Assembly (NCBI GenBank): GCA_900754475.1
Contig: CAAECY010000133.1
Span: forward strand, 1 to 7,765
Length of the DNA: 7,765 nucleotides
Direction: 5' to 3'
DNA from: an uncultured Sutterella sp.
Lineage (GTDB): Bacteria; Pseudomonadota; Gammaproteobacteria; Burkholderiales; Burkholderiaceae_F
Positions 1 through 6,626 of the stretch are shown here, in pieces (the first letter of the stretch is position 1; each line of letters begins with the position of its first letter). The notes under the pieces are model-generated. The model was not told where the DNA came from. It saw nothing but the letters and a program-made list of their open reading frames with translations, and did not search any database. A program made the position numbers and the translations under genes.

Positions 1-23
1 AAGTTTTTCAGTCTTCGTACTCA

Positions 24-60
24 TAGGTACAATTGTACCACAATTTCGACGAAATGTCAC
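24..60 (-). promoter_or_regulatory. Leftward sigma70-like promoter at the left edge, possibly leaderless
   Basis: Read on the minus strand, GTGACA (55-60) and TACAAT (32-37) are separated by exactly 17 bases. Each matches the sigma70 consensus at 5 of 6 positions. The -10 box sits inside a perfect 14-bp palindrome, GGTACAATTGTACC (26-39). A second small dyad, ATTTCG-A-CGAAAT (43-55), fills the spacer, so an operator is possible. An ATG (22-24) lies only seven bases after the -10 box, about where transcription would begin, and its frame stays open for eight codons (MSTKTEKL) to the window edge with no Shine-Dalgarno. This fits a leaderless gene starting just outside the view, but eight codons prove nothing. 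I see no clear intrinsic terminator for the TPR gene that ends at 67. Confidence 0.5.
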
Positions 61-66
61 TAAAAT

Positions 67-1752
67 CTAAGCCGCGTTAATATCGCCATCGCACGCGAGT
101 TGAACCACGGCCGTCGTTGGGTCATCGTTTTCGAAGCCAACTCTTTCCACCCAGTCGCCGCACAGAACGGTCATCGCGGGCGACACCGCATCGCGCGCAC
201 TGCGCCCCGAGGCATTGGCCGAACGGATATGGCGACGCAGCGTCTCGGCCGACGTCGTAAGAAGCGACCAAACCCGATCCTTTCGAACGTCGAAGGGCTC
301 GTCCAAAAGCCCCGACGAGTTGGCGGCCAACGCGTAGCCCATGCTCACGAGGACCGTCGAGTCCATCCGAATTTCGAGCGCTTGCTTGAAGGTCTGAACC
401 GCGTCCCAGAGACGCTCGTCCAAGAAGAGCGCCATACCGAGAAGTTGCAGGATTCGGAAGCGCTCTCCCTCGTCGCACGTGTCGGAAAGAGCCGTGTTCA
501 AGATCTTGATCGCGTTCTTACGCTGGAGCGCCATGAGGCAAGTTTCATTTTTGGCAATGAGCGTTGCTCGGGCGAACTCGCACACGAAGTCGACGTGGGT
601 TGAGGCGCGCAAGTCCTCCAAAAGGGCCAAGGACGGGTAGGCCCCCGCCGAAACCCAGTTGGCGATGAGGTCGAGCCACCCCCGGCGATCGTCCTCGTCG
701 GGTCGAAACATGGGATTATTCAAGATGCACGCGTCCGCAGCGGTCATTTCCCGGAAAACGGGCTCGTCGCCCGTGAGCCGCGACTCGGCGCACGTGCTTC
801 CGAAGTAGGAGAGGAGGCTCACCGTTTCCTCTTTCCCGTCGGCCGTGAACACCGTCGCATCGAAGGGATTCTCAACGCGCACCTTTTCGACGCGACCGAA
901 GTCGCCCGTCACAACGCCGCGTGCGAGCGAACGCAACGCTTCGGGCGCGATCATGGAAATCCCCGCGTACGGGATGTTGAACTCGATCGGGAAGCCCTCT
1001 CCCTGAAGGCTCGATCGGCACGCGAAGACGCCCTCCTCCGTCAGCACGGGGTCGGTCGCCTTCAGAATGCGCAGGGTTTTGGCGTGCTTCTTCGGATCCG
1101 AAACAATCGCACGAAGGAGCTCGCGCCGAAGCGCAACGTCGTAGAGCGTCGTGACGCCGCCGAAGAGGGCCTCGGCGTCTTCGGGCAGGCTGACGTTATC
1201 GGCGAGGTCCGCAACCAGGAGCGGGAGCGGAAGTTTGGCTTCGCGACCTGCCTTGAGTCTCCGATCGAGCACGCGCAAGATCGTGAGGACGTCGGGGGAA
1301 TCCTGCGGCCCCGCGGCAATCGCGGCCTTGAGGACGCGCACGGCGTCTTTGCGCCGCCCTTCGGCGACCGCAGCAATGACGTACTGCCGCACGGTCGTGC
1401 CTTCGTTGGGGAAGAGTTCGAGCGCGCGCTCGGCAGCGGCCAACGCCCCTGCGGTTCGGCCCGTACGCAGACGCGCTTCGGCCAGAAGATGCGTGAGGAC
1501 GAAGGAATCGGTCGAAGCGAGCGATTCGGGCACGGCCTTCTCAAGCACTTGGAGCGCCTTTTCCCACGACGAGTAATCAAGCGTTGCGAGGGCCGACGAC
1601 GCGTAAAGTTGAACGAAAATCGGATCTCGGGCGATTTCCTCCGTCGAATACTGCGTCAGCATGTCTTCGACGATGCGGGTGACCGTCTCGTACTGCGATT
1701 CGCCGGCAAAGGGCGTCGCGAGGTCGGTGGTGTCTTTGGAATTCAGGAACAT
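67..1752 (-). CDS. TPR-repeat protein of unknown function (561 aa)
   Basis: The product is 561 residues, probably cytoplasmic, with no signal peptide or membrane segment. Residues about 45-150 look like tetratricopeptide helices. The clearest repeat is residues 84-117, with the TPR pattern of small residues, AL at the end of helix B and a closing P; weaker units lie at about 45-75 and 119-150. Another TPR-like pair is near 404-465 (ILQLLGMALFLDERLWDAV, then QTFKQALEI). The middle, about 170-400, matches no family I know. TPRs generally bind other proteins, so a scaffold or chaperone-like role is possible but is only inference. An ATG at 1785 gives 11 more residues, but I chose 1752 because AAGGA lies 8 bases upstream of it, while the longer start has no such site. 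The gene is alone on its transcript as far as visible, and its likely promoter is some 300 bases upstream near 2065. Confidence 0.9.
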   Translation of the reverse strand: MFLNSKDTTDLATPFAGESQYETVTRIVEDMLTQYSTEEIARDPIFVQLYASSALATLDYSSWEKALQVLEKAVPESLASTDSFVLTHLLAEARLRTGRTAGALAAAERALELFPNEGTTVRQYVIAAVAEGRRKDAVRVLKAAIAAGPQDSPDVLTILRVLDRRLKAGREAKLPLPLLVADLADNVSLPEDAEALFGGVTTLYDVALRRELLRAIVSDPKKHAKTLRILKATDPVLTEEGVFACRSSLQGEGFPIEFNIPYAGISMIAPEALRSLARGVVTGDFGRVEKVRVENPFDATVFTADGKEETVSLLSYFGSTCAESRLTGDEPVFREMTAADACILNNPMFRPDEDDRRGWLDLIANWVSAGAYPSLALLEDLRASTHVDFVCEFARATLIAKNETCLMALQRKNAIKILNTALSDTCDEGERFRILQLLGMALFLDERLWDAVQTFKQALEIRMDSTVLVSMGYALAANSSGLLDEPFDVRKDRVWSLLTTSAETLRRHIRSANASGRSARDAVSPAMTVLCGDWVERVGFENDDPTTAVVQLACDGDINAA

Positions 1753-1881
1753 GGTCTTTTTCCTTCTTTCCCGGGCAAACGGCATCCAGCCGTTATGCGC
1801 CCGGTTGGGGACGAACGGAATGCAGGCGCGCGCAAAGATGCGCCGCCCCTTCGAAAAAGAGAGCGTCGAGCGAACGACCGA

Positions 1882-1974
1882 CTAGAACTTCGTCCCGAAG
1901 TTCTTGGCGGTTCCTTTGGGGGAGTTTCCCCACATCGGTATGTCGGCCGTGATCCGGCAGTTGGGTTCGTGCAC
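1882..1974 (-). CDS. Possible 30-residue micro-ORF in the TPR gene leader
   Basis: A GTG at 1974 opens a 30-codon frame ending in TAG at 1882-1884. It begins MHEPNCRITADIPMW and ends GTAKNFGTKF. GGAG lies 7 bases before the GTG. An in-frame ATG at 1989 would add five residues (MWSNV) but lacks a good ribosome site. The start region is nearly identical to that of the 504-residue gene (GTG then ACGAACCCAA after one variable base), so this GTG is a plausible true start. Amino-acid likeness stops after the EP of the first four residues. It may be a leader peptide, a small protein, or a leftover from duplication of the neighbouring start region. The stop codon is covered by a hairpin. I do not recognise the sequence. 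Confidence 0.33.
   Translation of the reverse strand: MHEPNCRITADIPMWGNSPKGTAKNFGTKF
1884..1904. repeat. Perfect 9-bp inverted repeat in the TPR gene leader
   Basis: AGAACTTCG and CGAAGTTCT are separated by three bases. As leftward RNA the stem begins about 80 bases before the micro-ORF's promoter-distal flank ends and includes the A of its TAG stop codon; it lies about 130 bases upstream of the TPR start. No T-run follows on either strand, so a simple intrinsic terminator is unlikely. An operator dyad or an RNA structure sensitive to ribosomes on the micro-ORF are the alternatives. Confidence 0.6.
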
Positions 1975-1995
1975 GACGTTGCTCCACATAAAACC
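1961..1995 (-). repeat. Start-site block, copy 1 (shared with 3817-3853)
   Basis: This stretch spans the ribosome site and GTG start of the micro-ORF. Its first 21 plus-strand bases (1961-1981) differ from 3817-3837 at only two positions, and the rest aligns with small gaps up to a shared run of A followed by CC. Shared conservation over a ribosome site and the first codons suggests duplication of an expression module. Confidence 0.65.
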
Positions 1996-2044
1996 CGGTC
2001 GCGCGGGCGGCGTCGGGATGACGGCCCGGCTCGCGACCTCGGTT

Positions 2045-2096
2045 GTTCCTTTCAAATTTCTATTGTAGAAAAAACTTTTCGAGGGTATGGGGGGTG
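2045..2096 (-). promoter_or_regulatory. Probable leftward promoter for the TPR transcript, module copy 1
   Basis: On the minus strand the order is CACCCCCC (2089-2096), CTCGAAAAG, a T-run, TACAAT (2062-2067) and GAAAGGAAC (2045-2053). The same order and spacing occur at 3886-3935 in front of the 504-residue gene. TACAAT is a good -10 box, but no TTGACA-like -35 exists at 16-18 bases; those positions hold ATACCC or similar. Dependence on an activator bound at the C-rich and CTCGA elements is a reasonable inference. Transcription from here would include the micro-ORF and the hairpin before the TPR gene. Confidence 0.5.
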
Positions 2097-2200
2097 GTTC
2101 TGCGCGCCCTCCTCGACTCTTTTCGAATCCTTTGCTTCCCGAACGCAGCCGGCGTCCCAGGTACGGTCGACTTCAGCTCGTGAAACTCCTACAAAATAGT

Positions 2201-2252
2201 GAAAACAAAAGAAAATCGGCCCTGTGAGCGGTTTGATACTCACGGGGCCGAT
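2201..2252 (-). terminator. Strong intrinsic terminator after the 504-residue gene
   Basis: Leftward RNA folds ATCGGCCC-C-GTGAG (2239-2252) against CTCAC-A-GGGCCGAT (2215-2228) with one C-A mismatch and a 10-base loop. TTTCTTTTGTTTTC follows immediately. It starts 63 bases after the stop codon of the 504-residue gene and should insulate the TPR unit from it. A third arm (2299-2308) can compete for pairing; see the findings. Confidence 0.88.
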
Positions 2253-2315
2253 GGTTCAGGGGCGGTCGTGTTCTTTTTTCCGGCTGACGCAAAGAAATTC
2301 ACAGGGCCCGTAATG

Positions 2316-3830
2316 TCAATCGTCGGGAACGAAGAGCGTTGCGGCTCGTTGCCGATCGCTGAAGGCATAGTGAACCCGATCAAGGTCTGGGGTGAAACGC
2401 CCGAGTCGGAAATCAAGCTCGGGACGATCATCGGCCTTCGTCAGGGCGTCCAGTGCGGCGAGCGCCTCGCGATTGGCCTCCTCGAGGCGGGCGATACGCG
2501 CACGGGAGAAACAGCTCCACGCAAAGTAGGCGCAGCACTTCGAGAAGTCCTCTTTCGCGGCATCGCGTACCAGTGTCTTGAGCGGAAGCTCGATGAGCGA
2601 CGGGCTCATTACGCGCGCGGACGCGTACGCCGCCGCGTCGCAACTGCGGAAGTATGCGCGGGCGGCCGACATGACGCGACTCGCATTCCACAAGAGACAA
2701 GGTATATAGAATTGGTTGACGCCCGTCATTTCACCGAGAACGGTGAGGCTTTCGGGGCACGTTTCATTGAGGTACGCAAGAAAGCCGTCCACAACGGGAC
2801 GCCGCCGCTCGTTTTTCACCTCTTCGGATTCTCCTGTTACCGAACGCACGTCGAAATAGAAGACGACCGGCATTGCGCCCGAGCGCACATGACGCTCGAC
2901 CGTTTTGGAGCAACTGTTTCCATTGATTCTCAAGGCCGCCAAATCAGGGACGACGACACCTCGTCGAATGTCGCAACCGAGAGTTCTGCGCGGCCACGTG
3001 TCGCAGATACTCCTATCCGTGTATGCCCTGCGCTCGGCCACCAAGCCGTCGAACGTCTGATGTTTCGCTCTTCTGAACTGCTGAAAGAAGAATCGGCGGA
3101 ATTCCCGAAGGAAGTACGGCCTGAATCGCTTGGAGGCCGGACCGCGTACGCCAATGGACCATACGTAACGTAGCCGAACATCCTCGCCGAGCGTGTTGTT
3201 TATCAAGTGTTCGGCATAGAGGTACGCTTTATCGGGGTCGGTGCGCCGGATTTCTCCGAGCTCCTTCGACCAGACGTACAGCCAGCAGCCCTTTCCCCAA
3301 TCGTCCGTTTCGAACCAGTGAAGCTGCACCCGCACCTTCTCGGGCCGAATCCCCGGAATCTCGGCGTAGGGAGCGGGAGCGTACGGGTCTTCCTGAGCCG
3401 GATAGCCTTTCGTCACGCGCCAGCGGGTCCGAAGCGAATCGGGCATGCGACGGGCAAACCGATCGATGGCATAGCTGAGGCTCATCGCGTATGAGGGCGA
3501 GAGGATGAGCGTGAGGACGTCGTTCTCGAAGACGACGGAAATGTTCCAGCCGCAGGCGACGGGAGCAAGGGTTGAAAAAATCGCCTGCGCCGCCCTACGG
3601 AAATCGTCTTCCGACGACCCGCAGAGCGCCAGAAGCTCGTCGCTTTGCGCTTCGAGACGTCGCCAGACGTACTCGACGCGGTATTCGAACGGAATGCCCG
3701 CAAGGGCGAGCTCGGGTTGGGTGCGAAGCGCCCCCCGGCTCGCCAAGTACGCATCGAACGGCAACGCCCGACGGGCGACGCGCGAACGGGCGGGCTTGTG
3801 ACCTTTTCTTCTGCGCTTGGGTTCGTTCAC
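2316..3830 (-). CDS. Orphan protein of unknown function (504 aa)
   Basis: I do not recognise this family with confidence. The start is GTG at 3830, with AGGGA 9 bases upstream, and it lies within the conserved start block. No signal peptide or membrane helix is visible. Residues 5-22 are strongly basic (KRRRKGHKPARSRVARR), which could bind nucleic acid or another acidic partner. Residues about 25-230 may form one domain: a segment near 103-145 (LTLILSPSYAMSLSYAIDRF, then a W at 137) and one near 200-229 (AYLYAEHLINNTLGED) loosely recall bacterial uncharacterised proteins that pair a hydrophobic strand with a LLD-LGE-like helix. That is a vague resemblance, not an assignment. A basic, aromatic linker (235-256, rich in R and F) leads to a second half, about 257-500, with a hydrophobic PVVFYFDVRSVTGE strand region (321-334), an LGEMTGVNQFYIPCLLW block (365-381) and many cysteines. 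The gene is divergent from the histidine kinase and ends in its own terminator. Confidence 0.9.
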   Translation of the reverse strand: MNEPKRRRKGHKPARSRVARRALPFDAYLASRGALRTQPELALAGIPFEYRVEYVWRRLEAQSDELLALCGSSEDDFRRAAQAIFSTLAPVACGWNISVVFENDVLTLILSPSYAMSLSYAIDRFARRMPDSLRTRWRVTKGYPAQEDPYAPAPYAEIPGIRPEKVRVQLHWFETDDWGKGCWLYVWSKELGEIRRTDPDKAYLYAEHLINNTLGEDVRLRYVWSIGVRGPASKRFRPYFLREFRRFFFQQFRRAKHQTFDGLVAERRAYTDRSICDTWPRRTLGCDIRRGVVVPDLAALRINGNSCSKTVERHVRSGAMPVVFYFDVRSVTGESEEVKNERRRPVVDGFLAYLNETCPESLTVLGEMTGVNQFYIPCLLWNASRVMSAARAYFRSCDAAAYASARVMSPSLIELPLKTLVRDAAKEDFSKCCAYFAWSCFSRARIARLEEANREALAALDALTKADDRPELDFRLGRFTPDLDRVHYAFSDRQRAATLFVPDD

Positions 3831-3853
3831 GATGTTGATTCCCTACAAAAACC
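3817..3853 (-). repeat. Start-site block, copy 2 (shared with 1961-1995)
   Basis: This covers the ribosome site (AGGGA), the GTG start and the first codons of the 504-residue gene. It matches copy 1 at 19 of 21 bases in its left part, and the match extends into the leader as GGTTTT-TGT on the minus strand. Similarity ends a few codons into the gene. Confidence 0.65.
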
Positions 3854-3885
3854 GAGACGAACGTACTCCGGGTGTGACTCGGGGC

Positions 3886-3935
3886 GTTCCTTTCTTCTCC
3901 ATTGTAGGAAAACCTTCTCGAGCCCATCGGGGGTG
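3886..3935 (-). promoter_or_regulatory. Probable promoter of the 504-residue gene, module copy 2
   Basis: The minus strand reads CACCCCCG (3928-3935), CTCGAGAAG, TTTTCC, TACAAT (3901-3906), then GAAAGGAAC (3886-3894). From the C-rich block to TACAAT the spacing is identical to copy 1 (23 bases after CACCCC). A consensus -35 box is missing. The 5' leader would be about 65-70 bases before the GTG at 3830. Confidence 0.55.
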
Positions 3936-3953
3936 TTGAGCGTGGCTCGAGAA
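3915..3953. repeat. 10-bp inverted repeat in the divergent promoter region
   Basis: TTCTCGAGCC (3915-3924) and GGCTCGAGAA (3944-3953) are perfect inverted copies, with centres 29 bp apart and each holding the palindrome CTCGAG. They lie just upstream of the TACAAT of the orphan gene and about 40 bp upstream of the kinase-side TACAAT. This is the position expected for an operator controlling one or both divergent genes. A third CTCGA lies at 3989-3993, abutting the kinase-side -10 box. Confidence 0.6.
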
Positions 3954-3963
3954 CCGGGCCCCT

Positions 3964-4000
3964 CACCCCGAGGCCGTACGACAGCAAGCTCGACTACAAT
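3964..4000 (+). promoter_or_regulatory. Possible promoter of the kinase-regulator operon
   Basis: TACAAT (3995-4000) would start transcripts near 4007, leaving about 35 bases before the kinase ATG. As at the two leftward promoters, a consensus -35 is absent and a CACCCC (3964-3969) and a CTCGA (3989-3993) lie upstream. The spacing differs from the leftward pair: CACCCC is two bases farther away and CTCGA is much closer. The call rests on one hexamer plus this partial likeness. Confidence 0.35.
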
Positions 4001-4041
4001 GAGGCGCCTATTCCGCGAGTCGACTCCAATTTTCGAAATAC

Positions 4042-6564
4042 ATGAAGTTTCGCTATCTGCTCTTCACGGGTTTTGCCTCCGTAGCGCTCATCCCGATTGC
4101 CGCGCTCACCGTCGTGCAGTTGAACGAGCTGCGCCGCGAAGCCCGCGACCAGGACATCGCGCAGGTGACGCTCACGCACGCGACGGCGGAGCGCCTTCGT
4201 TCGCGCCTTTCGATGGCGATGAAACTCGTGGAAGTGTCGGCCCTCACGGCGGCGGTCCCCATGCAGATGCCCCAATCGGAAGGTGTCGCGCTTACGATGA
4301 ACGAGCACCTGCGGCATATTTCGGAATCCGTCCGATTCATTCGCGACGCCCACATCGACAATATCGAGCTCAAAACGGTCTACGCCTACCCGAGCATCGA
4401 AGCTTTGGAATCGGAATTGAGCGTACAGGCGCGGTCCTCGTCCGCATCGGATTCGCAGTCGTCCTCGGGCGACCATCGACACCTCTGGCACGCCGAGGCG
4501 CTCTCGGCCCCGCGAGGTAAAGTTCTGATTTCGCCCCCGATGGAAAACGGTGCCGAACGCCGTCCTACGATCGCTATTTCGACCCCCATCGACGGCGAGA
4601 AGGCGCGCTTCGGGATCTTCACGGCATACCTCGACTTGCGGCGTATCGGCGAGTACCTCGATGTGACGCTGCCGCCCGCAACGAAAATCGAAGTGCTCGA
4701 CCGTATGGGCGTTCCGATCGTGCCGCTCTCGAACCGTCAGTCCCTCGTCGGGTCGGCCGCGTCCGAGCGCGATGTCGAGCACCTCCGACGCCTTATTGAA
4801 AACGCCTCGGCGCTTCAGCCCATCGGCGACGAGTGGATCGCCGGGGAAACGCGCCTGATGCACGACCCCTTCGCGTATGCCGCCACCGACCGGCTCGACT
4901 TGAAGGACGGTCCGACGATGGTTGTTTCCGCCGTGAAGCTTCCCGACGAAGTGGGCGGTTGGACGGTGGTGCTCCTGCGCGACGTCCGAAGCCGCCTCAC
5001 CTCGCAGACCCGCGTCTGGGAGCGTGCGGTCTTTCTCCTCTTCGGCGTTCTCGCCCTTTCCTTTGCGGTCGCGGGCGGTTGCACGAACCGCTTCGGTCAC
5101 TCGGTCGAGCAGCTGAAGCGCTACGTCTCGAAGCTCGGACAGGGAAATCCCCATCCCGAGCCCGAAGACCGCGTGAGCTTCCCCGCGGAGTTGCAGCTCG
5201 TCCAAGAAGCGCTCGAGCAGACGTCCGTGAAGCTCGACGTGCGCACGCAGGCCCTGAAGACCCTTAACCGCGATCTCGAACACAAGGTGAAAGAACGTAC
5301 GGCCGACTTGGACGGTCGCAACCGGTTCCTGCGCGCCCTCGTCGAAGGGATGGCGGAAGGCGTGCTCGTCACGGACAGCAAGGCCCGGATCGTGCACCAG
5401 AATTCCGTCGCGCGCGAACTCCTGCACGGGGGACCCGCCGACGACCTGATGCAGGCCGTGCGGGCCGTGATGGACCAGAACGCGCAGCGACTTTCGTCGG
5501 ACTCGGTGAATGTTTCCGACAGCACTGCAACGTCCGACGCGCCCTCCTCCGACGCCTGGGCGGGCGATGCGGGCGACTCGGGCGAGCGCGATGCCCTTCA
5601 GGCGCATCACCTGCTCACGTACGAAGGACGGTCGCTTGAGTTCGAGTGCTTCCACGTCGACGAAACGCTCGACAAGACGATGCGTGCCGTCCAATTCACG
5701 CCGCCCTTTACCGGTTTGCTTGTTCGTGACGTAACGGACCGCGAAGCGACGGCCGCCTTGAAGGAAAGCCTTCTCTCCATTGCCGCCCACGAATTCCGCA
5801 CCCCCGTGCGGGCGATACGCATTCAGGTGGAGTCTCTGCTTGCCGAGTACGAAGGGCGCGTGGGTTTGGACGGCATGCACCGCGACGTGCGCTGGGATCC
5901 GGAATACCGCCGCGAAATTCTCAAGAATCTCGACGATTCGTCGAAACACCTGGAAGGCCTCATTCGCGACTGGCTCGACGTCGCGCGCATCGACGGCGGG
6001 TGCTTCACGATCGAGCCCGAACCCGTGTCGCTTACCGAACTCTGGCATCGCGCCGAGACGCTCGTCAAATCCGCCTACCCCGACCAGACGCTCACGATCG
6101 ATTTCGAGCCGGATGCCGAAGGGGTGTATGCGGACGCGGGTCGATTGACGCAGCTCTTCACGAACCTCCTTTTGAATGCGGGTCGATACGCGAAGCCGAG
6201 CATCCCGAGCGCCGTTACGGTGACGGGGCGGCTCGTGGGCGACGTGACGGACGACGGCACGACCGGAGTCGACGAAGAACCCTACGTCGAAATGCGCGTC
6301 AAGGACAACGGCATCGGGATCGATTCCGCCAATGCGGAACGCATCTTCGACCGCTTCTTCCAGGTCGAAAAGGGCGACAGTCGCTCGAAGGGCGGCACGG
6401 GTCTGGGGCTTGTGATTTGCCGTGCAATTTGCAATGCCCACGGCGGGAGCATCGTGCTTGCGACTCCGTCGGAGGATTCCGGTGACGTACAACACAGGGC
6501 CTTCCGAGAGGTCGGGCGAACGGGCGCGGAATTCGTTATCATTCTTCCTGTAATTCCGAAGTAA
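4042..6564 (+). CDS. Membrane sensor histidine kinase (840 aa)
   Basis: This is an inner-membrane sensor that autophosphorylates on histidine and passes phosphate to a regulator, almost certainly the next gene's product. A membrane helix lies at residues 5-25, followed by a long probable periplasmic sensor region (about 30-325) and a second helix (329-348). A HAMP-like/coiled-coil stretch (350-430) and a PAS-like domain (about 432-555) follow. The HisKA box HEFRTP puts the phospho-accepting residue at H583. ATPase motifs are complete: N box NLLLNA (N712), DNGIGI (D755), a FDRFF segment and GGTGLGL (784-790). Two Ser/Asp-rich inserts stand out, near 130-145 in the sensor and 487-518 inside the PAS-like region. 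The ligand cannot be read from sequence. The ATG at 4042 is the natural start ahead of the first helix but has no clear Shine-Dalgarno. Neither NNC-rich antisense frame nor other frames show kinase motifs. Confidence 0.96.
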   Translation: MKFRYLLFTGFASVALIPIAALTVVQLNELRREARDQDIAQVTLTHATAERLRSRLSMAMKLVEVSALTAAVPMQMPQSEGVALTMNEHLRHISESVRFIRDAHIDNIELKTVYAYPSIEALESELSVQARSSSASDSQSSSGDHRHLWHAEALSAPRGKVLISPPMENGAERRPTIAISTPIDGEKARFGIFTAYLDLRRIGEYLDVTLPPATKIEVLDRMGVPIVPLSNRQSLVGSAASERDVEHLRRLIENASALQPIGDEWIAGETRLMHDPFAYAATDRLDLKDGPTMVVSAVKLPDEVGGWTVVLLRDVRSRLTSQTRVWERAVFLLFGVLALSFAVAGGCTNRFGHSVEQLKRYVSKLGQGNPHPEPEDRVSFPAELQLVQEALEQTSVKLDVRTQALKTLNRDLEHKVKERTADLDGRNRFLRALVEGMAEGVLVTDSKARIVHQNSVARELLHGGPADDLMQAVRAVMDQNAQRLSSDSVNVSDSTATSDAPSSDAWAGDAGDSGERDALQAHHLLTYEGRSLEFECFHVDETLDKTMRAVQFTPPFTGLLVRDVTDREATAALKESLLSIAAHEFRTPVRAIRIQVESLLAEYEGRVGLDGMHRDVRWDPEYRREILKNLDDSSKHLEGLIRDWLDVARIDGGCFTIEPEPVSLTELWHRAETLVKSAYPDQTLTIDFEPDAEGVYADAGRLTQLFTNLLLNAGRYAKPSIPSAVTVTGRLVGDVTDDGTTGVDEEPYVEMRVKDNGIGIDSANAERIFDRFFQVEKGDSRSKGGTGLGLVICRAICNAHGGSIVLATPSEDSGDVQHRAFREVGRTGAEFVIILPVIPK

Positions 6565-6581
6565 ACCTACCGAGCCGCGAC

Positions 6582-6626
6582 CCGACATTCGGGGGAGAGT
6601 CCGTTTTTGTCTTCTCCCGATGTCGG
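6582..6626 (+). promoter_or_regulatory. Predicted stem-loop over the upstream start codon of the response regulator
   Basis: CCGACAT (6582-6588) can pair with ATGTCGG (6620-6626), the latter containing the first ATG. Nested inside, GGGAGA (6593-6598) can pair with TCTCCC (6613-6618). Together they could hide that start codon in the kinase-regulator mRNA. CCCGA-CAT-TCGGG (6581-6593) is a competing small hairpin. No fold energy was computed. Confidence 0.4.

Noticed and set aside
1830..1843. GCGCA/TGCGC hairpin as a terminator before the TPR gene
   Set aside because: The stem is only five bases with no T-run, and it would be common by chance in DNA of this composition.
1793..1987. A 64-codon leftward frame in the TPR leader from GTG 1987
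   Set aside because: It overlaps the micro-ORF in another frame, its start precedes the conserved start block, and its product is Arg/Leu-rich without recognisable features.
1084..2199. A 371-codon rightward frame opposite the TPR gene and its leader
   Set aside because: It runs through the TPR gene, hairpin and promoter block. The TPR pattern and the ribosome site support the leftward gene instead.
2052..2243. A 63-codon leftward frame between the orphan and the TPR leader
   Set aside because: It starts within the terminator hairpin and crosses the promoter block, with no ribosome site.
2199..3173. A 324-codon rightward frame opposite the 504-residue gene
   Set aside because: It begins inside the leftward terminator and lacks a ribosome site. 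The leftward frame is longer and has a good start, promoter and terminator.
3994..6588. An 864-codon open frame antisense to the kinase
   Set aside because: It is longer than the kinase frame but has low-complexity Arg/His/Gly/Val-rich composition and no domain. The sense strand carries complete HisKA and ATPase motifs, so this is a high-GC shadow.
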